A stretch of 64,000 bases of DNA from Agarilytica sp033852165 (GCA_033852165.1 JAWSUZ010000030.1:7669-71668), one strand, 5' to 3'. Positions 18,186 to 28,077 are shown, counted from the stretch's first letter. A program made the numbers and translations. Notes: generated by a model not told the origin, from the letters alone.

Positions 18186-18632
18186 ATGACCCAAGAAGAA
18201 CACTAGCGTTGCTTAGAACGCATGTATGCCACATCTCCCATCAATAACTTCTTTCAGCCAAAACGGGTCGTTGAAGAAGGCTACGCCACAATCGGTATGG
18301 ATGTGAAAAAATGATTTTTTCATGCCGCACAAGCCGTGCACGGTGCGGTTTATTTCAAAATGCTCGATGACGCAGCCTGGTTTGCGGCCAATTCAGTCGA
18401 ACGAGAGTTTTTTCTTCTTACTGTATCCTTCACAACTTACCTTACCCGCCCTATTTCAGAGGGACGGATGACAGCCATTGGGGAGCTCGTTCACCGTAAC
18501 AGTTCTCAGTTTATCTCTGAAACCGTGGTATATGATGAGAACGAAGACGAAATTGCACGCGCCAATGGTATTTTCATCCGCAATAAAATGAAGCTCGCCG
18601 AGACAGCAGGTTATCAAAACCCGATATCCTAG
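18186..18632 (+). pseudogene. PaaI-type hotdog thioesterase with two in-frame nonsense codons
   Basis: Reading one frame from ATG 18186 gives a near full-length thioesterase of the PaaI/hotdog group (about 148 codons): MTQEEH, stop, RCLERMYATSPINNFFQPKR, then ...GMDVKK, stop, FFHAAQAVHGAVYFKMLDDAAWFAANS and a normal remainder (LTVSFTTYLTRPISEGRMTAIGELVHR). The stops are TAG at 18204-18206 and TGA at 18312-18314. The frame is kept throughout, so the damage is by point changes. The part after the second stop (from the ATG at 18360, or an in-frame GTG at 18336) lacks the N-terminal strand and helix but keeps the HGAVYFKMLDDAAWFAA catalytic segment. A shortened product cannot be excluded. Confidence 0.8.
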
Positions 18633-18824
18633 AGCATTAAGCATCAGAAAAACGCCCAACTTAGGCGATTGCACCACCCCCCTCCATTTATGCTCCCAAA
18701 CAGTCTAAAAAACGATCATACCGATATTGAAGACTTCTCCGCCATACCTATAATAGTTTTACTGACGTTGAAATTTGCGCCATAGCACTTGCTGGTTTAA
18801 CTTGACTCTATTACTGGGTGACAT

Positions 18825-21287
18825 ATGCCAATCGGATTACCGCCTACTCTAAGCAAAGAAAAAAAGTCACAAATCGTCAATACTTTAGAACAGTCATACC
18901 AAATTTTGTATTCCAGTTGGAACCGCTGTACGCAAAACGGGTGGGATAAAGAAACGCTTGAGCACCTCGTCCAAGAGAGCTTGGAAATATCCAGCCTCGC
19001 AGCCAATAATGATCTAAGTGAAATATCTGATCGCGCGAAAGAATTAGTCATGCGCCTGCGCTGGATATTCAACAAAGGCCGCCTAGACCCAGATGATGAT
19101 CGTTTGGTTTTGAAAATAATGGATTCAATAAAAACTGACATATCATCTCTCAAGCCCGGCAATGTCATTACCTTACACCGCTCAAAGAAAAAGGAATCTC
19201 CGGCAGCCACCCACACTGCCAAAATCGGCCTACTCGAAGGCGATCAGCAAGCCGCCTTAAATATTAAATTTTTACTGGAATCAGCCAATTATGCAGTCGA
19301 AGTTTTCGATGACTCAGCTCCAATTAAGGAAGGAATGGCCAACCATGATTACGACTTGGTAATCGTGGATTTATTGCTCCCGAATTGCCCATTAGCCAGT
19401 GCCTCATCAGTAGAAGAATTCCTTTCGCATAATCCTATTGATATCCCGGTCATTATGCTGTCGGAGCAGGCTGACTTATCAACACGATTAATTGCTTTGC
19501 GTGCAGGCATAAAAGCGTATTTAACCAAACCCGTTGAAGAAGAAGATCTACTCGGCAAAATAAAAAATGTTTTAGACAAGCGCAATGAATCGCAACTTCG
19601 CGTCCTTATGGTCGACGATGACGATATGCTAACAGAATATTATGAAGCTGCATTGGAAGAAGAAGGCTTCATTATTAAGACAATTAACAACCCCATCGAG
19701 CTTTTGGAAGCAGCAGACAGTTTCAAACCTGACGTCATTACTTTAGATTATTTAATGCCCGGCTGTAATGGGCTTGAAGCAGCCGAAATATTGCGCGGCG
19801 ACCCTAAATATATGCAGATTCCTATTGTTTTCATGTCCGGCAGCGAAGACGCCATTCATCGCAAAGGGCTCATGGGGTTATTTGGCAACGCCTTTCTTCA
19901 GAAACCTGTCGACATTGATCAGCTCAGCGATACGCTTAACGAAATCGCAGCAAAAGCACGCAAAGTTAAGCAACATGTTGAGAAAGTGAGTAAGCGTCTC
20001 CACGACACCCACCTTGAAAACCGAGACTACTTCCTTCGCCATTTAGAGACTTCACTTGAGGACAGGGTTTATAAAGAAAATATCGATAAAAACCATTATT
20101 TAATGCTCGCCAGCATCGATAATATTCCTTTAATTAAGGAAAACTACGGCAGCCTCGCATTAATGAAACTTGAGGATAAAATTGAAACCTTTTTCTCTCA
20201 GCATGCGCTCATTAACGGCCATGGCTGTAAATTCGGAGACCACTCCTGCTTATTGCTGGTCGATGACGAGAAAAAAATAGATTCTGAACTGCTCTTTAAA
20301 AAGTTTCGTGAACTGTTTAAATCACCAGAATTCACCTCTGAACCCAGTCTCAATTATTTAAGCTTAAGCATCGGCGTTACCAAGCTAGACGGCACATGCC
20401 CAACATCCATGGAAGAAACCATACAGTTGGTCGAAAATGCCAATATGTCGGCATCCAGTGCCGGTGGAGACCAGCTGCACTGGGCCGCCATGCACAAACA
20501 CTCCAACACCCCTACGGATACGGTATTCGAAGCACTAAAAGCTCAATCTTTTCAACTGGCCTTCCAATCTATCGTTAAACCCGATGGCGACGAACAAATT
20601 TTTGAAGTATTGGTTAGATTGATAGATGAGTACGGCGAAATTTATACGCCAGAAAAATTTATCCCCTATCTTGATGAAGCAATGACCGATGGTAGCTATC
20701 ATTTAGATCGATGGGTTATCGAAAATGCTTTCCGTTCACTAGAGAACACTAGTGGTCGAGGGGCCGCAGAATTTTCCATCGTCATTAAGCTCTCGCCTGA
20801 TTTAAAGCAAGTCGAACGTTTAATGCCGTTTATTTATAACATCGTCAGCAACACTCGTTTACGAGGTATTAATCGTATTTATTTCTCGATAAGCGAAAAG
20901 GCTGTATTAAGTGATGTTCCCCTAGCGAACACCTTAGCAACTGCCCTTCACACCGCCGGTTGTGGGTTTATGATCGAACACTGCGAAGCAACCGGGCGAA
21001 GCCTAGAGGCTATAAAACAAATCGATAACGTCGAGTTCGTTAAACTCGCCCCATCTCTTACATCTGAAAAAACCAATATTAGCAAAAGCCGCCAACGCAT
21101 TGAGGCCATGCAAGAAGTCATGGCGGACAAAGGTCAATTAATCGCAGGGCTCGTAGAAGACGCCAAGACCTTTGCCCATTTTTGGGATATGGATATTCGT
21201 TATTTCCAAGGATTCTTTATCCATCGCCCCAATAACAATATGAACTATCAACCCTTCGAAGCAGAGCAATTGGTTTTAGAAAAATAG
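18825..21287 (+). CDS. Response regulator with two REC, degenerate GGDEF and degenerate EAL domains
   Basis: An 820-residue cytoplasmic signalling protein. Residues 1 to about 130 form a helical N-terminal region I do not recognise. REC1 (about 133-250) has a phospho-acceptor Asp182 (VIVDLLLP) and Lys in YLTKPVEE. REC2 (about 257-375) has the acidic cluster DDDD, Asp308 (ITLDYLMPG) and FLQKPVD. A GGDEF-like domain (about 405-555) has GDHSC in place of GGDEF near residue 471, and an EAL-like domain (about 570-800) has EVL at Glu594 instead of EAL. The usual DDFG is EHCE and the metal-binding Asn is Lys (FSIVIKLSP), so both catalytic domains look inactive. The EVL variant recalls FimX, which binds c-di-GMP without hydrolysing it. 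It lies about 200 bp before another REC protein. Confidence 0.88.
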   Translation: MPIGLPPTLSKEKKSQIVNTLEQSYQILYSSWNRCTQNGWDKETLEHLVQESLEISSLAANNDLSEISDRAKELVMRLRWIFNKGRLDPDDDRLVLKIMDSIKTDISSLKPGNVITLHRSKKKESPAATHTAKIGLLEGDQQAALNIKFLLESANYAVEVFDDSAPIKEGMANHDYDLVIVDLLLPNCPLASASSVEEFLSHNPIDIPVIMLSEQADLSTRLIALRAGIKAYLTKPVEEEDLLGKIKNVLDKRNESQLRVLMVDDDDMLTEYYEAALEEEGFIIKTINNPIELLEAADSFKPDVITLDYLMPGCNGLEAAEILRGDPKYMQIPIVFMSGSEDAIHRKGLMGLFGNAFLQKPVDIDQLSDTLNEIAAKARKVKQHVEKVSKRLHDTHLENRDYFLRHLETSLEDRVYKENIDKNHYLMLASIDNIPLIKENYGSLALMKLEDKIETFFSQHALINGHGCKFGDHSCLLLVDDEKKIDSELLFKKFRELFKSPEFTSEPSLNYLSLSIGVTKLDGTCPTSMEETIQLVENANMSASSAGGDQLHWAAMHKHSNTPTDTVFEALKAQSFQLAFQSIVKPDGDEQIFEVLVRLIDEYGEIYTPEKFIPYLDEAMTDGSYHLDRWVIENAFRSLENTSGRGAAEFSIVIKLSPDLKQVERLMPFIYNIVSNTRLRGINRIYFSISEKAVLSDVPLANTLATALHTAGCGFMIEHCEATGRSLEAIKQIDNVEFVKLAPSLTSEKTNISKSRQRIEAMQEVMADKGQLIAGLVEDAKTFAHFWDMDIRYFQGFFIHRPNNNMNYQPFEAEQLVLEK

Positions 21288-21492
21288 GCCACTCAAGAGA
21301 TAAGTACTCACACCACACTGACTGATGCAGCCGGCGCAGTAATCAACAATAAACTGACCAAGATAGACTATATTTATTGGCATAGAGAGAGGAATAATAC
21401 ACTCAGGAACTCACACTAAACGGAGCTAGCGTAGCAAGCGCTAGTTCGGGTAAGTATTCAGCTCGCCCCTTGCCCCCAAGGTAAGCATTGCC

Positions 21493-22701
21493 ATGACTCA
21501 AAATGCCAAGATTCTGATCATTGAAGACAGCCAAAATCTAGCAGACAAGCTCACGTCGTATTTTGATAAAGGCTCCGATATCGCCATTACTCAAAACCTA
21601 GAACAATCTCTCCGTAAAATTCATGAGTGGAAACCTGACCTCATCATCCTCGATGTGGATTTGAAAAACCGCAATGGCTACGAGGTATGCGACGTGCTAA
21701 AGCAGGACTCCAGGGCCGCCGAAATCCCAGTGATATTCTATTCAGAGAATGATTCGCTACGCGAACGGATGCTAGGTTACGAAGTCGGGGGCGTCGACTA
21801 TTTTCACAAGGGAACTGACGCTTCGGAAGTCCGTGCGAAAATGCAGACAATCGCACGCCAATCCCAAAAAACTCAAGTCCTGAAAGAGAATATTGTTACC
21901 GCTGAACAAACGGCTATGGAAGCGTTAACCACAAGTTCGGAATTGGGTAAAGCGGTTCGCTTTGTGGAGAAAAGCTATGACGTTGGCGACCTTATGAGTT
22001 TGGCGCAACAGCTATCTCAATTTTGTATCGAACTCGACCTTTCTGCCGTTATTATGTTCGCGATCCGCGGTGGAAACCGCTTTTATTCGACAAATAGCTG
22101 TGATGTTTCTCCGATTGAGAAAGACTTAGTGCTCAAACTCCATAGCTGTGATCGCTTTGTCGATTTTGGCTGCCGTACATTAACCAACTTCCCTCATGTA
22201 TCGATGCTAGTCAAAAACATGCCCATCGACGACCGTATACGCTATGGCCGAATTAAAGACTCTTTCCCTTTTATTTTAGGGGCCACCGATTCAAAAGTGA
22301 AAATGCTTGAGGCTGAAGCCGCTCTTGCCGCTCAGTGTGCAACGCTGACATCCTCAGTGGAAACAGCCGAATTCACGCTCTCTAGCGTTAGAAAAGATTT
22401 TCAGCGTAATCTAAAAATTGTTGAATCGATTATGAGCGAACTAAGCTCTACAATGGAAATGGATATAGAACAAATGAACTTGGATGAAAAAGACGAAGAA
22501 AAAATTTTGATGCTTGTCGAAAGCACTTCTAGAAAGCTCCATATTATTTTATCTGAAAATGACAGTACTGACCGTACAATGCAAGATCTTGTCGAACTGC
22601 TTTCGAAACTCACCCAAGAACAGGGAAAAATAATCGTCGAATCTCTCGCCAGAAAATACGATGAAAGCATGGATTACCAGCCTGACATTGAATTATTTTG
22701 A
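21493..22701 (+). CDS. Response regulator with a long C-terminal region of unknown function
   Basis: A 402-residue protein. Residues 1 to about 125 form a REC domain (KILIIEDSQNLADKL, phospho-acceptor Asp54 in LIILDVDLKNRNGYE, Ser/Lys positions in VIFYSEN and DYFHKGTD). After it comes a probable coiled coil near residues 130-160, a middle region of about 120 residues with SAVIMFAIRGGNRFYSTNS, and a helical C-terminus (about 270-390) rich in Glu and Ser. No DNA-binding or enzymatic domain is recognisable. It probably works with the preceding REC-REC-GGDEF-EAL protein, whose gene ends 205 bp before this one on the same strand. Confidence 0.85.
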   Translation: MTQNAKILIIEDSQNLADKLTSYFDKGSDIAITQNLEQSLRKIHEWKPDLIILDVDLKNRNGYEVCDVLKQDSRAAEIPVIFYSENDSLRERMLGYEVGGVDYFHKGTDASEVRAKMQTIARQSQKTQVLKENIVTAEQTAMEALTTSSELGKAVRFVEKSYDVGDLMSLAQQLSQFCIELDLSAVIMFAIRGGNRFYSTNSCDVSPIEKDLVLKLHSCDRFVDFGCRTLTNFPHVSMLVKNMPIDDRIRYGRIKDSFPFILGATDSKVKMLEAEAALAAQCATLTSSVETAEFTLSSVRKDFQRNLKIVESIMSELSSTMEMDIEQMNLDEKDEEKILMLVESTSRKLHIILSENDSTDRTMQDLVELLSKLTQEQGKIIVESLARKYDESMDYQPDIELF

Positions 22702-22896
22702 CGACTCAAACCGGATAGTAGGGTGTAAAACTCAGGCTAATACTCCATCGAATTTCCATCATTCAAACAAATCTACCTTTTCTGCTCTTCACCTACACAC
22801 TCAATCAATCTAGTGATTCGTATTTTTAGAACCTAGCGATTATTTGAGTTTGTAATGCCGACAGACCGTTCTCTTTTTCGACTTACTATATTTGAA

Positions 22897-23997
22897 TTAA
22901 GAATTAAGAATCGACATTGCCTTGATCTGAATCCAAACGAATTTCCCTTCTGACAATGCTAAATGAGCAACCGACCGTTGCGTCACTTGTGCACGAAAAA
23001 GCGTTTCACCTACAGACAGTTGGACCAATGCTGCGTCAGGCGCCCCGTCAAGATCAACAATTGAAATAATCGTTGCAGGTAAAATATTTAAAATACTTGA
23101 ATCGTCGTGCCTCGCCAAAGTAATACTAACGTCCTTCGCAGGAATCAATATTCTTAAATCTTGACCAAGCTCAAAACCCGAATCCCTTAAGGACAAGCTT
23201 CCACCAGAAAAGGTTACATTCGCGATATGCCATTCACTATCCTTACCTGATACAACGGCCTCGACTAAACTTCCAGGGTTCCCATCATCTAAACAGAATA
23301 GCTCCTGATTAAATACCGTTTCGACATTACCTTGGGTTTTCACTCGCCCATGGTCTAACACCAAAACGTCATCGGCAATACGTACGACTTCATTCACCGA
23401 ATGAGTAACATATAGAATGGGAATTTTAACCTCACGTTTTAAGCGCTCGATTAACGACAATAGATCACGCTTGCCAAGCTCATCGAGCGAGGCTAAGGGT
23501 TCGTCCATCAATAAAACTTTCGGCTGAATCAATAGTGCTCGCGCGATGGCGACACGCTGTCGCTCCCCCCCCGATAGTTGCTGCGCTCTGCGTGGCAACA
23601 ATTTTTCCACCCCGCACAATCTCACCACCTCATCAAAACTCAATATTATTCCTTCCGTAGAATGCGAATCTCTAGGTGCTCTGCGTTGTGCAAACTGTAG
23701 GTTACCCTTAACATCCAAATGAGGAAATAAACTCGCCTCTTGAAAAACATACCCGATCGGACGACGATGCGGCGGAACAAAAACTTTATCGTTAAACCAA
23801 TCATTGCCATTGACCGTTAGCCGCCCGCGATCAGGTTTTTCTAAACCAGCCAGACATCGTAATAGCGTAGTCTTACCGGACCCTGAGCGCCCAAAAATGA
23901 CCGTTACACCAGAGCCATTAATATCGCACTTAACATCGAGCGAGAAACCCTCATAAGACAACTCAATATGAGTGTATATTTTTGAATTCATCAACAT
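22897..23997 (-). CDS. modC: Molybdate ABC transporter ATP-binding protein
   Basis: A 366-residue ATPase subunit of the molybdate importer. Walker A FGRSGSGKTTLLRC, Q-loop region GYVFQEASLFPHLDV, signature LSGGERQRVAIARAL and Walker B VLLMDEPLASLD are all present, with the switch His in LYVTHSVNEV. The C-terminal quarter (from about residue 295) is a TOBE/MOP domain that binds oxyanion and regulates transport (LPATIISIVDLDGAPDAALVQLSVGETLFRAQVTQRS). It starts at the base after the modB stop, so translation is likely coupled. Confidence 0.95.
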   Translation of the reverse strand: MLMNSKIYTHIELSYEGFSLDVKCDINGSGVTVIFGRSGSGKTTLLRCLAGLEKPDRGRLTVNGNDWFNDKVFVPPHRRPIGYVFQEASLFPHLDVKGNLQFAQRRAPRDSHSTEGIILSFDEVVRLCGVEKLLPRRAQQLSGGERQRVAIARALLIQPKVLLMDEPLASLDELGKRDLLSLIERLKREVKIPILYVTHSVNEVVRIADDVLVLDHGRVKTQGNVETVFNQELFCLDDGNPGSLVEAVVSGKDSEWHIANVTFSGGSLSLRDSGFELGQDLRILIPAKDVSITLARHDDSSILNILPATIISIVDLDGAPDAALVQLSVGETLFRAQVTQRSVAHLALSEGKFVWIQIKAMSILNS

Positions 23998-24687
23998 CTA
24001 CAGACCCGAAACTAAGGTCGTTTTTTTTCTTTGCCAGTAATAAACAAAGAATAAAACAGAAAATGCAAACCCCAGCATTACCGCCGACAATGTATGCGCC
24101 TGAGTGTATTGCATAGACTCTACGTGGTCGTATATTTGAATGGAGGCAACCTTTGTTTCGCCCGGAATATTACCTCCAATCATGAGCACCACTCCGAACT
24201 CGCCCACCGTATGTGCAAACCCCAGAACCCCAGCGGTGATAAATCCTGGTTTTGCCAATGGAATCACAACATGTATAAAGCGGTCCCACGGCCCGGAGCG
24301 TAACGTTGCCGCCATTTCAATAGGGCGGTCGCCTATAAGCGTAAATGCATTTTGTAAGGGTTGAACAACAAAGGGGAGAGAATAGATGCACGAGGCAAAA
24401 ACCAAGCCCCAAAAAGTAAATGGCAGCACCCCCAAACCCAAGCCGCTGGTCACACTCCCGATGGGACCATTTGGCCCCATCGCCATGAGAAAATAAAAGC
24501 CAATCACACTGGGCGGCAATACCAATGGCATAGCGACGACAACATTCACTAAAATTTTCCACGAGGCGCGGGTATGCGCAAGCCACCACGCGATGGGCGT
24601 ACCGATAAGCAACAGTATTAATGTCACTGTGCCAGCCAAATGCAAAGTTAATAGGATTGCTTGTAGGTCCGATTCAGACAAACTCAT
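23998..24687 (-). CDS. modB: Molybdate ABC transporter permease
   Basis: A 229-residue inner-membrane permease with about five membrane segments. The family pattern is clear: LLLIGTPIAWWLAH, VVAMPLVLPPSVIGFYFLMAMGPNGPIG, LVFASCIYSLPFVVQPLQNAF and the cytoplasmic EAA-like loop EMAATLRSGPWDRFIHVVIPLAKPG, then FAHTVGEFGVVLMIGGNIPGET. Its start overlaps the modA stop by four bases (ATGA), a sign of translational coupling. Confidence 0.95.
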   Translation of the reverse strand: MSLSESDLQAILLTLHLAGTVTLILLLIGTPIAWWLAHTRASWKILVNVVVAMPLVLPPSVIGFYFLMAMGPNGPIGSVTSGLGLGVLPFTFWGLVFASCIYSLPFVVQPLQNAFTLIGDRPIEMAATLRSGPWDRFIHVVIPLAKPGFITAGVLGFAHTVGEFGVVLMIGGNIPGETKVASIQIYDHVESMQYTQAHTLSAVMLGFAFSVLFFVYYWQRKKTTLVSGL

Positions 24688-25484
24688 AGCTCCGTTTTCA
24701 ATTCTGTCGTTTGCTGAGAGCGATAACCTGAGGCCTCAATAATTTCTCTCGCTTTTTCACTTCGAAGGAAGGTCATAAATCTCTGGGCGGACGGTTTACC
24801 TTTCCCTCGGACTAACAACACAGCATCTTGGTAAATTGGGTCGTATAACGCGTAGGGAACAATCCATTCCGAGCCTTTCATTTCCACGCCAATAAACGAT
24901 AGCGGCACAAATCCAAAAGACGCAGCCCCTGAACGTGTAAATTGATATGCCTGCGAGGCGTTCTCTCCGTAAACCAACTTGCTCAATAACTTTTTATCCA
25001 AACCAAGGCGCTCCAATACTTGCATCGACGCACGCCCGTATGGTGCCAGCTTAGGTTGAGCCAACGCTAAATGTTCAAATGTGGCGCTAGACAGGGTATT
25101 TTGCGTAAGCGCCTCACCGCTCTCGTTCGCGGTCCATAACACCAGAACACCTTGAGCATAGGAGAAACGCGACCCATGAGCCGCCAAATTCCTCTCCACT
25201 AAACGCAGAGGCTTTTCTTGGTCAGCCGAAAGAAAAATGTCAAAGGGCGCGCCATTCACGATTTGCGCATAGAGCTTGCCCGACGACCCACTGGAAATAC
25301 TCACGCTGTCTGCCGGTGACTGCTGCCGATATGCTTCAACCAGTATTCGAGCTGTCGGTGTAAAGTTCGAGGCCACAGCAAGCCGTAGTGAAGCCGCAAA
25401 ACCGAATTGTGTGATGAGACACAACCCCAGGACCAAGGGCCACAGGATAATTTTCCAGCTTAAACACGGATACTTAAACAACAT
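24684..25484 (-). CDS. modA: Molybdate-binding periplasmic protein
   Basis: The binding protein of the molybdate importer (266 residues from this start). A signal peptide (KIILWPLVLGLCLITQFGFA) is followed by the standard mature start ASLRLAVASNFTPTARILVEAYRQQ. The anion-binding serines are in VSISSGSSGKLYAQI, followed by GAPFDIFLSADQEKPLRL and YALYDPIYQDAVLL. The open frame extends upstream to a TTG at 25547, but ATG 25484 places the signal peptide normally at the N-terminus. The whole modABC set is intact and in one orientation; no modE regulator gene lies beside it. Confidence 0.93.
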   Translation of the reverse strand: MLFKYPCLSWKIILWPLVLGLCLITQFGFAASLRLAVASNFTPTARILVEAYRQQSPADSVSISSGSSGKLYAQIVNGAPFDIFLSADQEKPLRLVERNLAAHGSRFSYAQGVLVLWTANESGEALTQNTLSSATFEHLALAQPKLAPYGRASMQVLERLGLDKKLLSKLVYGENASQAYQFTRSGAASFGFVPLSFIGVEMKGSEWIVPYALYDPIYQDAVLLVRGKGKPSAQRFMTFLRSEKAREIIEASGYRSQQTTELKTEL

Positions 25485-26891
25485 ACTTCCGTTCTCAACG
25501 AATGTGGGTACAGATGGAGACAAACCTAAGCCCAGTTTATAGGCCAATGATGCCCGGAACCCTAGGTCAGCTCTAGTTTACACCAAAGTAGGAAGTTGAA
25601 CGAAGGTCGTAACGGCATGCTACCAAGCAAAACTGACGACACTCTCACATCTTGATGCTGATCAATTTAACCAGATCTAACGATTAAAGAAGGTCTGAAG
25701 GAAGGCATCGATCATATGAACCTTAGCCATCTGCGGAACAGCGTAGAAAGCAACATCACGCGAATAGGCTCATGCCCTAAATAAGGAAAAAGCCCCGAAA
25801 GAAATAAAAGTGGATACTCGGAAATTAAAAAAGCACATCTAGTCCATTAGATGCACTTTGGGGGCTGGCGGCGAAAACAGCTATTGTCTCGCTATTTCCG
25901 CATATTCAAATAACAGACGCCATCATGCAGACAGCGAATGCTTTTGAGAAAAATAAAACTTAAGCTCAGCTTGGATAAAAGCCAACAAAACAAAGAGGCG
26001 TCAAAGTACTAGAGTTCACATACCCGAGATTTTGCGATATGCAGTCTTTAGTTCAAACCATCTTTCAATCAAACGCTATTTTCTTATCTCAAACTGTATT
26101 TAATCAAAAAACGAAATTCAGCTGGGTAAAAATAATGGCTACAAAAAATGGCTAACGTGATCCGCGCAATGTTTTATTTTTATATATTGCTTATTGGTCG
26201 CCATTTTAACCAAAGCTCAGGTTTTGTCCATACTAAGGTGTGACAAAATGATAATTTCAAAGCATATGAGATTGCTATCACATTATTATCCGGCAACAGA
26301 CGCCTAAATGATCAATTTAAAACCCACAGAATTAACGTACGACAACACAAAACGATTGATTCGCTATAGCCGTCAAAATCAATGACAACGAAGCGTTGAA
26401 ATAAAAACCTTATTTTCGATACACCTAACAATTAGCACCCAACAAAATAGCGCCATTCCAATTCACCGTCATATACTCGCAAAGAACAAAAGGTTGATAC
26501 CTAGCCGTTGCGAAGCGTTCAAGACAAAAAACCGCACAGTTTAATAAACACGTTAAACAAGCGGCTACATTGAAAACTAGCCATTTATTTATCGGCAGCG
26601 TCGCTATCCATCTATTAAATTGTAATTTTCGAACATTTAAATGTGATCCGTTTCACAAAACAAACAACGGCGGGAAAATTACCCAAACGACACACAAATT
26701 CACATTAACGGCATTTATGGCACCACACACATCCAATTGGTTGTATTAGGCGACTAACCGAGACCCATTTCCCTTTTTTGTCAGCGATATACTCCTATTC
26801 TTATTTCATTTTCTGATGTACGTCGCAAATAAATGTTACAAAAGGACGTATAATGTAACCCTAAGTAACATTGAGATTTTTAGGGGGATCC
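25485..26891. other. Long AT-rich region with no supported gene
   Basis: About 1.4 kb with stops in all frames and no convincing protein. Segments such as GATCAATTTAACC look like decayed sequence but match nothing I know. An imperfect hairpin lies at 25830-25858, flanked by TTTTTT reading on the minus strand, and could be an orphan terminator or repeat. The right-hand end holds the promoter region of the next gene. Confidence 0.55.
26832..26872 (+). promoter_or_regulatory. Candidate promoter framed by an inverted repeat
   Basis: AATGTTAC (26832-26839) and GTAACATT (26865-26872) form a perfect 8-bp inverted repeat with a 25-bp spacer. A TATAAT lies between the arms at 26849-26854, and a further GTAAC at 26855-26859. 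The arrangement suits a regulator-binding site over the -10 box of the following small gene. Confidence 0.45.
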
Positions 26892-27167
26892 ATGTCGAAT
26901 ATAATTAAGTCTATTTCCGCTCTGTTAGTGGTTTTTGTATCAAGCATGTCTTATGCGGAAACGTCAGACTCCATGACATTGGCGCTAGCAAAAAAGCAGG
27001 TGAATGAGTATCGAGCGTTACGACGCGTTTGCACTGTTTCAATATTGGATACAAAACAAAACTGCTTTAAAGAACTACAACAACTTACTCATAAGTACAA
27101 AGCTGCAAAGTACTTTTTAGTTAAAAACAGCCCATATGAACAATTGATTCTCGGTTACATCCAATAA
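26892..27167 (+). CDS. Small secreted protein, hypothetical
   Basis: A 91-residue protein with a good Sec signal peptide (IIKSISALLVVFVSSMSYA, cleavage before ETSD). The short mature part has two cysteines (RRVCTVS and QNCFKEL), close enough to form a disulfide. ATG 26892 is preceded by AGGGGGA, a strong ribosome binding site; the longer open frame from a TTG at 26871 is less likely. I do not recognise the family. It is monocistronic with a possible regulated promoter. Confidence 0.65.
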   Translation: MSNIIKSISALLVVFVSSMSYAETSDSMTLALAKKQVNEYRALRRVCTVSILDTKQNCFKELQQLTHKYKAAKYFLVKNSPYEQLILGYIQ

Positions 27168-27394
27168 GCACCTCGTCTATCAAAACCAGCCTACATTAAA
27201 ATCAATGCTTGATTCAGCAATCGAGGCGCCAGTCCCCGATTGCACTTAAAGACTCGCCTCTAGCCGCCCCAGACGACTTCAATTCCAGAATGTTTCACAA
27301 TTGGCCCTTATTTTTTACCTCCCTTAATGGTTTAATTGAGCTAGCAGCAGTGAAAGAGCGCCTTTTGGCATATTGATAACGGGGATACTTGGGC

Positions 27395-27964
27395 ATGAAA
27401 TACTCAGCACTATTGGCATTAATACTATGCGGCAACATTGCCTTTGCAGATCAAAACAACGGCTTTTTTGTGGGTGGTAATGCCGCCTACATTTCAAGCG
27501 ATACCTTTGTGAACACAGGTATCGAGGCAGAAAAATTTGACGTCACACTTTCAGCAATCGAACTCGTCGCGGGCTACAAATATAATCCATGGTTAGGGGT
27601 AGATTTACGCTACGGCTCAAGCCTTTCTGATCACGATGAAAGCATAAGCGGGGCTGCCCCGATAGAAGGACTGGAATACAGCATCGACAGCTATCAATCG
27701 ATCTATTACCGACCAGAAATAATCAACAAAGAAGCTAAGCTCTATTTATTATTAGGCTACACCACCTTGGACGCGACGACTGAAACATTGAGTACCGATG
27801 GCGACCTTAGTGTTGAGTACTCAGAATCGGGAACATCTTACGGTATGGGCGTAGGTTGGTTCATTGGTGACGACTTGGTTATTAACGTCGAGTACCGTCA
27901 GCTACTTGATAAAAAAGAAGATGAATTTTCAATCATCACGCTTGGCGCGGATTATCGGTTTTAG
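27395..27964 (+). CDS. Outer-membrane beta-barrel protein, OmpA-like small porin fold
   Basis: A 189-residue protein with a cleavable signal peptide (ALLALILCGNIAFA, then DQNNGFFVGGNAAY). The mature part alternates polar and hydrophobic residues in strands, has GYKYNPWLGVDLRYG, a closing motif YRQLLDKKEDEFSIITLGADYRF and a terminal Phe, all typical of eight-stranded OmpA/OmpW-like barrels. It probably spans the outer membrane; the substrate or role is unknown. ATG 27395 is preferred over an in-frame TTG two codons earlier. Confidence 0.8.
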   Translation: MKYSALLALILCGNIAFADQNNGFFVGGNAAYISSDTFVNTGIEAEKFDVTLSAIELVAGYKYNPWLGVDLRYGSSLSDHDESISGAAPIEGLEYSIDSYQSIYYRPEIINKEAKLYLLLGYTTLDATTETLSTDGDLSVEYSESGTSYGMGVGWFIGDDLVINVEYRQLLDKKEDEFSIITLGADYRF

Positions 27965-28017
27965 TTCACCTCAAGCCAGCTCTCCAACCTCAGACATTTC
28001 TAGCGCTAGCATCATGA

Positions 28018-28077
28018 TTAGTGCTCCCCCATAAACAGGCAAGTACTGAAAACAAACCTGTTTATGGATGGGTACCC
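28018..28077. repeat. Short inverted-repeat element between convergent genes
   Basis: About 60 bp. CCATAAACAGG (28029-28039) pairs perfectly with CCTGTTTATGG (28057-28067), and flanking bases extend the similarity (TTAGTGCTCCCCC on the left, GATGGGTACCC on the right). It belongs with the elements at 37440-37515 and 54976-55240, whose ends also read TTAGTGCCCGTCCATAA-like. It may serve as a terminator for either neighbour. Confidence 0.6.

Noticed and set aside
18797..19222. Minus-strand open frame of 141 codons
   Set aside because: It is antisense to the start of the REC-REC-GGDEF-EAL gene, which has clear homology.
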